From JACVRW01 sp963820315 (GTDB taxonomy: Bacteria > Actinomycetota > Thermoleophilia > Solirubrobacterales > Thermoleophilaceae), in assembly GCA_963820315.1 (NCBI GenBank), contig CAWFZK010000039.1:1-64000 (forward strand): a DNA stretch of 64,000 bases, in the 5' to 3' direction. Every line of letters begins with the position of its first letter. Within the stretch, counting starts at the first letter, position 1. A model generated the notes under the pieces. It saw only the letters and a list, made by a program, of their open reading frames with translations, was not told where the DNA came from and did not search any database. Made by a program: the position numbers and the translations under genes. Below are positions 1 to 8,443 of the stretch, piece by piece.

Positions 1-2
1 TG

Positions 3-140
3 CGCGGCGCCGGAGGCAGGACTGCGCTCGCCAGATTCGATGCCTCGCTGCGCGAGGACGGCAACGCGCTCAACCCCGGGACCACGGCCGATCTCGTGAC
101 CGCCGTGCTGTTCGTGGCGCTGCTGGAGGGCATGCTCTGA
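3..140 (+). CDS. C-terminal fragment of a CitG/MdcB-like triphosphoribosyl-dephospho-CoA synthase family protein
   Basis: Only the last 45 codons are in the window; the reading frame enters from the left edge and stops at TGA 138-140. The end reads RFDASLREDGNALNPGTTADL followed by a hydrophobic helix, which matches the C-terminus of the CitG family (ATP:dephospho-CoA triphosphoribosyltransferase). Homologues of this family occur beside H4MPT genes in methylotrophs, where their role is not settled; a part in C1 cofactor synthesis is inference. The next gene begins immediately after it on the same strand, so this is probably part of the same operon. Confidence 0.6.
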   Translation, partial: RGAGGRTALARFDASLREDGNALNPGTTADLVTAVLFVALLEGML

Positions 141-178
141 CCCCCGAGCCGATCCTGCTGGTCTCCGTCAGCGCGCGC

Positions 179-1296
179 ATGCTGGCGGAGCTGGGAGTGA
201 GGGCGGGCCTCGACGTCGTTGCCCTCGATCGCTTCGGCGATCTCGATTTGCAGCGGCTCTGCCGGAGCGTGTCCGTGCTGCGCGACCTCGGCGGTCGGGG
301 CGGCATGGCGGCGCTGGTGGACGCGGCCGAGAGCATCCCGGCGCCGAGCGTTATCTACGGCGCGGGACTCGAGAACCGGCCGGATCTCGTGGCCCGGCTG
401 GCAACCGGCCGGACGCTGCTCGGGTGCACTCCGGAGACCGTCGAGCGGGTGCGCGACCCGGCGACGCTCGGCGCTTCGCTGCACGAGGCCGGCCTCGCCT
501 ACCCGGCGACGTTCGCCGCCGCCGACGCGCCGCGACTGGCCGAGCGCTCCCGCCGCTGGCTGCGCAAGCCGGTCCGCGGCGGCGGCGGACGGGGCGTGCG
601 CGAGTGGCGCGGCGGGGCACTGGACGGCGACGTGGTGGTGCAGGAGCACATCGCCGGGCTCGCGTGCTCGGCCGCGGCCGTCGCGGATGGGCGCTCGGCC
701 GTCGTGCTCGGCATCGGCGAGCAGCTCATCGGTCAGCGCTGGCTCGGCGTGCGCGGGTACGCGTGGTGCGGGAACGTCGTGCCGCCGCGGCTCGGCGAGG
801 CGCAGCGACTCGCACTCGCCGACAGGCGCAGGCGATCTGCGCGCATCTGGCATCGGCGTTCGAGCTGCGCGGGCTGTTCGGCGTCGACCTCGTGTGGGAC
901 GGCGAGCGCGCCTGGGTCGTCGAGGTCAACCCCCGCCCGACGGGGTCGCTCGAGTCCATCGAGGCGGCGCATGAGGTGGGCGTCTTCTCCGCCCACCTGG
1001 ACGGTTGCGCCGGGCGCCTGTCCCCGATGGCTTCCGCCTCCGCGCAGCGCCGGGCGGCCGGCAAGGCGATCCTGTTCGCCACCCGAGACGTCCGCGTCGG
1101 CGACACCAGCGGCTGGCCGGAGCGCGGCATCCGCGACGTGCCCCACCCGCACGAGCGGATCGCTGCGGGTCACCCGATCTGCACCCTGCTTTCGGTCCAG
1201 TCGTCCCCGGACGCCGTCGTCGCCGACCTCGAAGCGCGGGCTGCCGCGCTGCGCGTCGAGCTCGGTGAGCGCGCCGGGCTCCGCGCGCTCGCCTGA
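179..1296 (+). CDS. ATP-grasp protein of the H4MPT gene cluster (one frameshift)
   Basis: Predicted ATP-dependent ligase or carboligase-like enzyme (COG2232-type) of the kind found with H4MPT genes; substrate unknown. The ATP-grasp core is visible: LRKPVRGGGGRGVR (phosphate-binding loop), then GVDLVWD and VVEVNPRPTGS (metal-binding Asp/Glu/Asn) near the end. The frame breaks near 828: reading GACAGG as GACAGGG restores a continuous AQAICAHLASAFELRGLFGV. I read this as one missing G in a short run, hence a sequence error rather than decay. ATG 179 is the first in-frame ATG, but the fold's first strand (PILLVSVSAR) begins about 12 codons upstream, so a non-ATG start near 137-152 is likely. It follows the CitG-like gene and precedes mch. 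Confidence 0.72.
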
Positions 1297-1320
1297 CGGG
1301 CCTATCCTCCCGCCCGAATC

Positions 1321-2271
1321 GTGACCCTCTCGCTCAACGACCGGGCCCAGGAGCTCGCCGACCGTCTCGCCACCGAGGCCGACGCCCTGCGCGTCGCGGT
1401 GAGCACGTTGCCGAACGGCACGCGGCTAATCGACTGCGGCAGCGCGGTCCCAGGCGGCCTCGAGGCCGGACGGCGCTTCGCGGAGATCTGCATGGCCGGC
1501 CTGGGCACGGTGTCGTTCACGCCGCTCGTGCTCGAGGGGCGCTGGCTTCCCGGACTCACGGTCGTCACCGATCGGCCGGCGCTGGCCTGCCTCGCCTCGC
1601 AGTACTCGGGCTGGCGCCTGGACCCCGAGGGCTACTTCGCGATGGCGAGCGGGCCGGGCCGGGCGCTGATCCGGGCGGAGGACCTCTACGACGACCTCGA
1701 CGTCGACGAGCACGCGCGCCACGCTGTGCTCTGTCTCGAGACGCGCGACGCTCCCCCGGAGGAGGTCGCCGGCTTCGTGGCCGAGAAGGCCGGCGTGGGC
1801 GCCGCGGACCTGACCCTGCTGTTCGCTCCAACGGCGAGCCTGACGGGCAGCGTGCAGGTCGCCGCGCGCGTCGTCGAGACCGCGCTGCACAAGCTGCACG
1901 AGCTCGAGTTCGACGTGGGCCGCGTGGTGAGCGGCTTCGGAAGCTGCCCGCTGCCGCCGGTTGCTCGTAAGGATCCCGAGGCGATCGGCCGCACGAACGA
2001 CGCGGTGCTCTACGGCGGCCAGGTCGAGCTCACCGTAGACGCGCCCGACGAGGAGCTCGAGGCGGTCGTGCCCCGCCTCCCGTCCTCGGCCTCGGATGAC
2101 TACGGCGAGCCATTCGGCCACGTGCTCGAGCGGGCGGACTGGGACTTCTACAAGATCGACCCGCTGCTCTTCAGCCCGGCCGAGGTGCGCCTGGTGAGCG
2201 TGGCGAGCGGTCGCAGCTTTCATGCCGGGGGCGTGGACATCGGCGTCCTCGAGCATTCCTTCCGGGGATGA
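1321..2271 (+). CDS. mch: Methenyltetrahydromethanopterin cyclohydrolase
   Basis: Cytoplasmic enzyme that interconverts methenyl-H4MPT and N5-formyl-H4MPT, the middle step of H4MPT-linked formaldehyde oxidation. The 316-residue product has normal Mch length. It carries the family signatures: NGTRLIDCG and VPGGLEAGRRFAEICMAGLG near residues 30-65, and a conserved C-terminal stretch FYKIDPLLFSPAEVRLVS. The GTG at 1321 is chosen because translation opens with SLNDRAQELADRL, matching the family N-terminus (SVN..A). The stop overlaps the next start as ATGA, so translation is probably coupled to the DUF447 gene. Identification is strong; that the protein works in oxidation here rests on the fae, mtdB and fhc genes in the same cluster. 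Confidence 0.93.
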   Translation: MTLSLNDRAQELADRLATEADALRVAVSTLPNGTRLIDCGSAVPGGLEAGRRFAEICMAGLGTVSFTPLVLEGRWLPGLTVVTDRPALACLASQYSGWRLDPEGYFAMASGPGRALIRAEDLYDDLDVDEHARHAVLCLETRDAPPEEVAGFVAEKAGVGAADLTLLFAPTASLTGSVQVAARVVETALHKLHELEFDVGRVVSGFGSCPLPPVARKDPEAIGRTNDAVLYGGQVELTVDAPDEELEAVVPRLPSSASDDYGEPFGHVLERADWDFYKIDPLLFSPAEVRLVSVASGRSFHAGGVDIGVLEHSFRG

Positions 2272-2849
2272 GCGACCGCCTGCCCGGCGCCGCCATCATC
2301 GAGACCGTCACCACGACGCTCAACCCGGACGGGACGGTGAACTGCGCCGCGATGGGAGTGGAGTGGGGCGACGAGGTGATCGTTATCAAGCCCTTCCCGT
2401 CAACGCGCACGCTCCGCAACCTGCGCGCGACCGGCGAGGCGGTGGTCAACCTCACCGACGACATATTGCTGTTCACGGAGGCTGCGCTCGGCGACCCGCA
2501 CCCGCCCACGCGGCCCGCGACGGCGGTCGCAGGCGCCGTGCTGGAGGATGCCTGCTCGTGGCGTGAGGTGAGGGTCGAGGCGATCGACGACGACGGGCCG
2601 CGCGCGCGCGTGACGACGCAGGTCATGGTGGTTGGGAGCGGGCGTGAGTTCGTCGGCTTCAACCGCGCCGCTCATGCCGTGCTCGAGGCATCGATCATCG
2701 CCTCGCGCGCGAGCCGGCTGCCCGCGGAAGAGGTGCGGACCGAGCTGGAGCGCCTCGAGGTGCTCGTCGACAAGACTGCGGGGCCGCGGGAACACGACGC
2801 GATGGAGCTCGTGCGGCGACACGTGCGCGCCGCGGTGGCCGGCGGATGA
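2268..2849 (+). CDS. DUF447 family protein, flavin-binding-like fold
   Basis: A 193-residue protein of the DUF447/COG2457 family, related to FMN-binding split-barrel proteins and recurrent in H4MPT clusters and methanogens. It begins IIETVTTTLNPDGTVNCAAMGVEW, followed by a basic stretch (FPSTRTLRNLRATGEAVVN) typical of the family, and ends in a helical tail. Biochemical role unknown. Four-base overlaps with mch upstream and mptG downstream place it in one translationally coupled unit, suggesting a role in H4MPT or methylofuran assembly or protection. That role is inferred from context only. Confidence 0.82.
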   Translation: MSDRLPGAAIIETVTTTLNPDGTVNCAAMGVEWGDEVIVIKPFPSTRTLRNLRATGEAVVNLTDDILLFTEAALGDPHPPTRPATAVAGAVLEDACSWREVRVEAIDDDGPRARVTTQVMVVGSGREFVGFNRAAHAVLEASIIASRASRLPAEEVRTELERLEVLVDKTAGPREHDAMELVRRHVRAAVAGG

Positions 2850-3787
2850 CGTCGGTTCGCGTCGAGGCGCCGGCGCGCCTGCACATGGGCATGCTCGATG
2901 CCGCCGGCGGCGGAGCCCGGCGCTTCGGCGGTCTGGGGGTGGCCCTCAGCCGCCCCGCCGCGATCATCGAGGCGCGCCCGAGCGACGACGTGACCGCCGA
3001 GGGCCCGGATGCCGAGCGCGCGCTCGCGGTGGCCCGTCGATCCCGAGAGGCGCTTGGGCTCCCTGGCGGCGTGCACGTCCGCGTAGTCGAGGCGATCCCG
3101 CCGCATGTCGGCCTCGGCTCGGGTACCAAGCTCGGGCTCGCCGTGACCGCGGCCCTGGCGGCGCTGGCGGGGCAGACGGCGGAGCCGGAGACGATCGCTC
3201 GCGCGGCCGGGCGCGGCGCACGCTCGGCGGTCGGCCTCTGGACATTCGTCCTCGGCGGACTGGTCGTGGAGGGCGGCAGGCGCCCGAGCGTGGAGCGCCC
3301 GGCCCCGCTCCTGACTCGTCATGCCATGCCCGAAGAGTGGCGCTGCGTACTCGTGATCCCACAGGCCGAGCCGGGCCTCTCGGGCCGGGCGGAGGAGCAG
3401 GCATTCGGTGAGCTGCGTCCGGACCGAGACCGCGCCGCGCTGATCGCGCAGCTGGTACTGACCTCGCTGCTCCCGGGGCTCGTCGAGCGCGACCTCGCCG
3501 AGTTCGGTGCCGCCCTCACGCGGGTCCAGCGGCTCGTGGGCGAATCGTTCGCCTCGGTTCAAGGCGGTGTCTTCCACCCGCGCGCGGGCGACCTGGTGGA
3601 GGCCCTTCTCCGCCGGGGAGCGGCCGGTGCCGGGCAGAGCTCGTGGGGACCCGCCGTCTACGGGATCGTCGAAGACGAGCAGGCGGGCCGCGAGTTGGCC
3701 GGCCGCATGGACACCGAGCTCGCCGGCGGCGGGCGCGTGGAGGTCGTGGGCTTCGACAACCGTGGCGCGCTTGTGGAGGCCGGATGA
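2846..3787 (+). CDS. mptG: Beta-ribofuranosylaminobenzene 5'-phosphate synthase
   Basis: Committed enzyme of H4MPT (and dephospho-H4MPT) synthesis: condenses 4-hydroxybenzoate or p-aminobenzoate with PRPP and releases CO2. The 313-residue protein is a GHMP-kinase-superfamily member. It has APARLHMGMLD at the N-terminus, RRFGGLGVALSRP near residue 30, and the phosphate loop HVGLGSGTKLGLAV near residue 90, all hallmarks of RFAP synthases. Its presence shows the organism should make its own pterin cofactor instead of only using folate. It overlaps both neighbours (DUF447 and mfnB) by four bases. Confidence 0.92.
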   Translation: MTSVRVEAPARLHMGMLDAAGGGARRFGGLGVALSRPAAIIEARPSDDVTAEGPDAERALAVARRSREALGLPGGVHVRVVEAIPPHVGLGSGTKLGLAVTAALAALAGQTAEPETIARAAGRGARSAVGLWTFVLGGLVVEGGRRPSVERPAPLLTRHAMPEEWRCVLVIPQAEPGLSGRAEEQAFGELRPDRDRAALIAQLVLTSLLPGLVERDLAEFGAALTRVQRLVGESFASVQGGVFHPRAGDLVEALLRRGAAGAGQSSWGPAVYGIVEDEQAGRELAGRMDTELAGGGRVEVVGFDNRGALVEAG

Positions 3788-4494
3788 GGCTGCTTGTGAG
3801 CGTCACCGACGCGGACGAGGCGCGCCTGGCAGCCGAGGCGGGTGTGGACATCGTCGACGTCAAGAACCCCGCCGAGGGCTCGCTGGGCGCCCCCGGCCCC
3901 GGCGTGATCAGACGGGTCCGCGAGGTCGTGCCGCCGGAGCGCCCGGTGAGCGCCGCGATCGGCGACCTGCCCAACCTGCCCGGCACGGCGGCGCTGGCCG
4001 CGGTTGGCGCCGCCCGCTCCGGCGCGGCGTACGTGAAGGTCGGGCTGTGGGGCACGTTCGCCACGGATGAGGCAGTGGCGGTGCTGCGCGCGGTTCGCGA
4101 CGCCGTCGATGGCGAGGCGGCCGTGATCGCCGCCTCATACGCCGACGCCGAGCGCGTGCCCGGCCGGCCGCTGCCGCCCGGCGACGTCGTCGAGGCCGCC
4201 CGCCGCGCGGGCGTCGGGGGCTGTCTGCTCGACACCGCGGTCAAGGACGGCCGCGGGCTGTTCGAATGGCTGACGCCGGAGGCGCTCGCGACGCTGGTGA
4301 GCGAGGGGCACGCCGCGGGACTGGAGATGGCGCTGGCCGGAGCCCTGCGAGCCGACGATCTGAGCCTGGTTCGGGCGACCGGCGCCGACATAGCCGGCGT
4401 ACGCGCCGCCGCGTGCCGCGACGGCCTGCGCACGGCGCGCCTCGACGCCGAGCGGATCGGGCGGCTGCGCGCGGAGTGCACACACGACAGATAA
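3784..4494 (+). CDS. mfnB: (5-formylfuran-3-yl)methyl phosphate synthase
   Basis: First dedicated enzyme of methanofuran/methylofuran synthesis: builds the furan ring from two glyceraldehyde-3-phosphate molecules. The 236-residue TIM-barrel protein (DUF556) keeps both active-site lysine motifs: DIVDVKNPAEGSLGAP near residue 25 and LLDTAVKDGRGLFEW near residue 150. ATG 3784 overlaps the mptG stop. An in-frame extension further upstream lies inside mptG and is not supported. It is the last gene of the mch-mptG-mfnB run; an AT-rich 68-base gap separates it from cbbL. Confidence 0.92.
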   Translation: MRLLVSVTDADEARLAAEAGVDIVDVKNPAEGSLGAPGPGVIRRVREVVPPERPVSAAIGDLPNLPGTAALAAVGAARSGAAYVKVGLWGTFATDEAVAVLRAVRDAVDGEAAVIAASYADAERVPGRPLPPGDVVEAARRAGVGGCLLDTAVKDGRGLFEWLTPEALATLVSEGHAAGLEMALAGALRADDLSLVRATGADIAGVRAAACRDGLRTARLDAERIGRLRAECTHDR

Positions 4495-4562
4495 GTCTTT
4501 TTCTATGTAAAGTTCAAGAAAGATTGCTTTTTCTCTTTGGGTTGGCCAGGTACCGTTACGCG
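4495..4562 (+). promoter_or_regulatory. AT-rich leader/promoter region of the RuBisCO operon
   Basis: Sixty-eight bases between mfnB and cbbL are strikingly AT-rich for this genome, with T-runs and A-rich patches (GTCTTTTTCTATGTAAAG, then AAGAAAGATTGCTTTTTCT). I see no strong Shine-Dalgarno before ATG 4563. TACCGT lies six bases before that ATG and could be a -10 box for a leaderless transcript, but I see no convincing -35 partner. The composition suggests an independent promoter or regulator-binding site for cbbLSX. No cbbR gene is visible in the window. Confidence 0.45.
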
Positions 4563-6026
4563 ATGAGCGAGACCGGTAACGGGGCAAAGCCGAAGAAGGA
4601 TCGTTGGGCGGCGGGCGTAACGCCCTACGCCGAGATGGGCTACTACGACCCGGACTACGAGCCGAAGGACAGCGACATCCTGGCGGCCTTCCGGGTTACG
4701 CCACAGCCCGGCGTGGATCCCGTGGAGGCGGGCGCGGCCGTCGCGGGCGAGTCCTCAACCGCGACCTGGACGGTGGTATGGACCGACCGCCTGACGGACC
4801 ACAGCAACTACCAGGCCAAGGCCTACTCGGTCGAGCCGGTCCCGGGCCAGCACGACCAGTACATCGTCAAGATCGCCTACGACCTCGACCTGTTCGAGGA
4901 GGGCTCGATCGCGAACATGACGTCCTCGATCATCGGGAACGTCTTCGGCTTCAAGGCCCTCAAGGCGCTCCGACTCGAGGACCTGCGCGTCCCGGCGATC
5001 TACGTCAAGACCTTCCAGGGACCTCCACACGGGATCGTGATGGAGCGCGAGTACCTCGACAAGTTCGGTAGGCCGCTCCTGGGCGCAACCGTCAAGCCGA
5101 AGCTCGGGCTCTCGGCCAAGAACTACGGCCGCGTGGTCTTCGAGGCGCTGCGTGGCGGCCTCGACTTCACGAAGGATGACGAGAACATCAACTCGCAGCC
5201 CTTCATGCGCTGGCGGGACCGTTTCCTCTATTCCATGGAGGGGGTCAAGCGAGCCGAGGCGGCGGCCGGTGAGATCAAGGGCCACTACATGAACGTCACC
5301 GCGGCCTCGATGGAGGAGATGTACGAGCGAGCCGAGTTCGCGAAGGAGCTCGGCAGCGTGATCATCATGATGGACCTCACCGTCGGCTTCACGGCGATGA
5401 CCTCTATGTCCAGGTGGGCGCGGGCGAACGGCCTGATCCTGCACCTCCACCGCGCCGGCCACTCGACCTACACCCGCCAGAAGAACCACGGCGTCAACTT
5501 CCGCGTGATCGCGAAGTGGTGCCGGCTGCTGGGGGTGGACCACATCCACGCGGGCACCGTGGTCGGCAAGCTCGAGGGCGACCCGGGGAGCATCAGGGGC
5601 TACTACGACACCTGCCGGGAGAACCACATCCCCGCGAACCCCGAGACCGGCATCTACTTCGACCAGGACTGGGCGTCGATGCCGGGCGTCATGCCGGTCG
5701 CGTCCGGCGGCATCCACGCCGGTCAGATGCACCAGCTGCTCGACTACCTGGGCGAGGACTGTGTGCTCCAGTTCGGCGGCGGCACGATCGGCCACCCCAT
5801 GGGGATCGGCGCCGGCGCGACCGCCAACCGGGTTGCGGTCGAGGCGATCATCCAAGCCCGTAACGAGGGCAAGGACTACCTCCACGAGGGCCCCGACATC
5901 CTCCGCAAGGCGGCCAAGGGAAGCCCGGCGCTGAACGCGGCGCTCGAGGTCTGGAAGGACGTGACCTTCGAGTTCGAGTCGACCGACACGCCGGACGCCC
6001 TACCCACGCCGACGGCCGCCGGCTAG
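4563..6026 (+). CDS. cbbL: Ribulose-1,5-bisphosphate carboxylase/oxygenase large subunit, red-type form I
   Basis: Catalytic subunit of RuBisCO (487 residues): carboxylates ribulose bisphosphate to two 3-phosphoglycerates. Sequence is clearly form IC/ID: VTPYAEMGYYDPDYEPKD near the N-terminus, loop GATVKPKLGLS, and GGLDFTKDDEN with the lysine to be carbamylated at about residue 204. HLHRAGHSTYTRQ, the loop-6 motif AGTVVGKLEGD and the late SGGIHAGQMHQL are all intact. ATG 4563 gives the normal red-type N-terminus; upstream in-frame codons belong to mfnB or the leader. It heads cbbL-cbbS-cbbX followed by a damaged cbbP. Nothing in the protein suggests loss of activity. Confidence 0.97.
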   Translation: MSETGNGAKPKKDRWAAGVTPYAEMGYYDPDYEPKDSDILAAFRVTPQPGVDPVEAGAAVAGESSTATWTVVWTDRLTDHSNYQAKAYSVEPVPGQHDQYIVKIAYDLDLFEEGSIANMTSSIIGNVFGFKALKALRLEDLRVPAIYVKTFQGPPHGIVMEREYLDKFGRPLLGATVKPKLGLSAKNYGRVVFEALRGGLDFTKDDENINSQPFMRWRDRFLYSMEGVKRAEAAAGEIKGHYMNVTAASMEEMYERAEFAKELGSVIIMMDLTVGFTAMTSMSRWARANGLILHLHRAGHSTYTRQKNHGVNFRVIAKWCRLLGVDHIHAGTVVGKLEGDPGSIRGYYDTCRENHIPANPETGIYFDQDWASMPGVMPVASGGIHAGQMHQLLDYLGEDCVLQFGGGTIGHPMGIGAGATANRVAVEAIIQARNEGKDYLHEGPDILRKAAKGSPALNAALEVWKDVTFEFESTDTPDALPTPTAAG

Positions 6027-6063
6027 GCGATCGCACGCAGTCACAGAGAGGAAAGCGAGCGCA

Positions 6064-6522
6064 ATGAGGATCACCCAAGGCACGTTCTCGTTCCTGCCGG
6101 ACTTCACCGACCAGGAGGTCGAGGCGCAGATCAGGTACGCCCTGGAGCACGGGTGGGCGGTGGGCGTCGAGTACACCGACGACCCGCATCCGCGGAACTC
6201 CTACTGGGAGATGTGGAACGTGCCGCTCTTCGATTTGAAGCCCGATCAGGCGGACGTGGCGATGCGTGAGGTGCGGGACTGCCGGGACGCGTTCCCCGAG
6301 CACTACGTGAAGCTGATCGCCTACGACGCGAGGCACACGCGCCAGACCACCGCGCTGGCCTTCATCGTCAACCGGCCCTCCCACGAGCCCGGCTTCAAGC
6401 TCGACCGCGTCGACGTGCGCGACCGCGTCATGGACTACAGGCTTCACGCCTACGCCACCGACGAGCCGGCGGGGGCCCGCTACGGCCGCGCTCGTTCGAG
6501 AGACGGTGGCGGCGATGATTGA
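6064..6522 (+). CDS. cbbS: RuBisCO small subunit, red-type
   Basis: The 152-residue small subunit caps the L8S8 RuBisCO. It opens with MRITQGTFSFLPDFTDQEV and contains YALEHGWAVGVEYTDDPHPRN and YWEMWNVPLFD, typical of form IC small subunits, plus the extended C-terminal segment that forms the beta-hairpin of red-type enzymes. It lies 37 bases after cbbL with a purine-rich ribosome-binding stretch (GAGAGGAAAGCG) before the ATG. Its last codons overlap the start of cbbX. Confidence 0.95.
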   Translation: MRITQGTFSFLPDFTDQEVEAQIRYALEHGWAVGVEYTDDPHPRNSYWEMWNVPLFDLKPDQADVAMREVRDCRDAFPEHYVKLIAYDARHTRQTTALAFIVNRPSHEPGFKLDRVDVRDRVMDYRLHAYATDEPAGARYGRARSRDGGGDD

Positions 6523-7486
6523 GCAGCAAGCGCGCGACGGATTCGAGTTCAGCATGCGCCCGCGGGAGTCGCAGGAGTCCCTCGCCACGGCCACCGAGGA
6601 CGTCATGGCGGAGGCTGTTCACTCGGATGAAAGCGTGCAGCAGATCCTGCGCGAAACGAAGGTGAGGCCGGTGCTCGAGGAGCTCGACCGCGAGCTCGTC
6701 GCGCTGGCGCCGGTGAAGACGCGCATCCGAGAGATCGCGGCGCTGCTCGTGATCGACCGGCTTCGCCGCGAGGCCGGCCTGACATCCGAACGGCCCTCGC
6801 TCCACATGTCCTTCACCGGCAACCCGGGCACCGGGAAGACGACGGTCGCCCTGAAAATGGCGGAGATCCTCCACCGGCTCGGCTACGTCGAGAAGGGACA
6901 CCTGGTCGCGGTGACGCGGGACGATCTCGTGGGCCAGTACGTCGGCCACACGGCGCCGAAGACCAAGGAGGTCGTAAAGCGCGCCTACGGCGGCGTCCTC
7001 TTCATCGACGAGGCCTACTACCTGTACCGCCCAGAGAACGAGCGCGACTACGGACCCGAGGCGATCGAGGTCCTGCTGCAGGTGATGGAGCAGGAGCGGG
7101 ACAACCTCGTCGTGGTGCTCGCCGGCTACAGGGACCGGCTGGAAGAGTTCTTCCGCGCGAACCCCGGCATGGGCTCGCGCGTGGCCCACCACATCCACTT
7201 CCCCGACTACGACGCCGACGAGCTCATGTCGATCGCGCGGCTGATGCTCGGGCGCCAGGCCTACGAGCTCTCAGAGGAGTCCGAGACCGCCTTCCGGGAG
7301 TACGTCGAGCGGCGCATGAAGCAGCCCCGCTTCGCCAACGGGCGGAGCATCCGCAACGCGATCGACCGCGCCCGTCTGCGCCAGGCGAACCGCCTGTTCG
7401 AGCGAGACGACGAGTTGGCCGAGCACGACCTCGTGACGATCGAGGCCGAGGACATCTACAAGTCGAGCGTCTTCGAAAAGCCATGA
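6515..7486 (+). CDS. cbbX: Red-type RuBisCO activase, AAA+ ATPase
   Basis: Hexameric AAA+ motor that threads the large-subunit C-terminus to release inhibitory sugar phosphates from red-type RuBisCO. The product is about 323 residues. Walker A GNPGTGKT is near residue 102, the pore loop region is GQYVGHTAPKT, Walker B is GGVLFIDEAYYLY, and NGRSIRNAIDRARLRQA is the arginine-bearing helix. ATG 6515 is preferred over an in-frame GTG at 6506. It overlaps cbbS by eight bases, so expression is coupled. The matched activase shows the cassette is a complete red-type RuBisCO module. Confidence 0.94.
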   Translation: MIEQQARDGFEFSMRPRESQESLATATEDVMAEAVHSDESVQQILRETKVRPVLEELDRELVALAPVKTRIREIAALLVIDRLRREAGLTSERPSLHMSFTGNPGTGKTTVALKMAEILHRLGYVEKGHLVAVTRDDLVGQYVGHTAPKTKEVVKRAYGGVLFIDEAYYLYRPENERDYGPEAIEVLLQVMEQERDNLVVVLAGYRDRLEEFFRANPGMGSRVAHHIHFPDYDADELMSIARLMLGRQAYELSEESETAFREYVERRMKQPRFANGRSIRNAIDRARLRQANRLFERDDELAEHDLVTIEAEDIYKSSVFEKP

Positions 7487-7510
7487 CCAGCCACACAGGA
7501 GAGAGTTGAC

Positions 7511-8391
7511 ATGCCTCGGCCCGTCATCCTGGGCGTCGTCGGTGACTCCGCGGCAGGGAAGACGACCCTCACGCGCGGGCTCGTGCGGATCCTCGGGGAG
7601 GAGATGGTCACGCACGTCTCGACGGACGACTACCACCGCTACGACCGAAAGCAGCGGGCGGAGTTGGGGATCACCCCCCTCCATCCGGACTGCAACTACG
7701 TCGACATCATGTCCCAGGCCCTCCAGCACCTCCGGCGGGGCGAGCCGATCCTGAAACCGGTCTACCGGCACGCCGACGGCACCTTCGGGCCCCCGGTGTA
7801 CACGACGCCGAACCCGTTCACGGTCGTGGAGGGCCTGCTCGGCTACCACACCCAGGAGATGCGCGACTGCTACGACGGCGCGGCTGCTCTCGACCCCGCC
7901 AGCCGCTGCGCCGGAGAGTGGAGGTCAGCGCAGGTGCGCTGCTGCACACGACGCCAGGAGCTGGCGGAGCTCGACCGACGCGGGCCGGCCTCCGCCCAGT
8001 TCACCCGTCGCCCGAGCGGCACGCGGACATGGTCGTCTCCTCCAGCCGTCGACGACCACCCCGGCTCGCTCGACGCCGAGCTGCCCTGCGCAAAGGCCTC
8101 CCCCACCCCGACCTCTCGCCGTTCATCGGCGACGGCCAGGGTGGCATGCGCAGCAGGGCTGCGGAGCGGCCGCGGCGGTCATGAGCGACAACCTCGGCCG
8201 CGAGCACGCCACGGGCTTCGAGGAGGGGCGATCTGGGAGAAGCCAATCCGACTTTGCGACGCACCTCCGCACTGAGCGCCTCAGCCAGACGATCGGGATC
8301 CAATCTCCACCGCTCCGGGTCTGGCCCGACGCTCGCACTCGTGCAGCTACTGATCCTCTATCACCTATACAACGCGCCAGAGCGGCGATCG
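7511..8391 (+). pseudogene. cbbP: Phosphoribulokinase, 5' part intact, 3' two-thirds degraded by multiple frame breaks
   Basis: PRK makes ribulose bisphosphate from ribulose 5-phosphate and ATP. The first ~120 codons are normal: P-loop GVVGDSAAGKTT at residues 8-19, VSTDDYHRYDR, and the ring of substrate contacts through PFTVVEGLLGYHT. After about 7875 the family signature is scattered over different frames: ELAELDRRGPASAQF in one, ERHADMVVS and LPHPDLSPFIGDG in another, ATHLRTERL in a third, ALVQLLILYHL in a fourth. At least three to four indels and several substitutions are needed, more than the single-base breaks elsewhere. A true pseudogene is my favoured reading; a badly assembled patch is the alternative. 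It follows cbbX by 24 bases. Confidence 0.68.
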
Positions 8392-8443
8392 CGCTCGGCG
8401 CCGGCCACCGGGCAGCCGCGCCACCAGGCCGCGTCGCCGTGCG

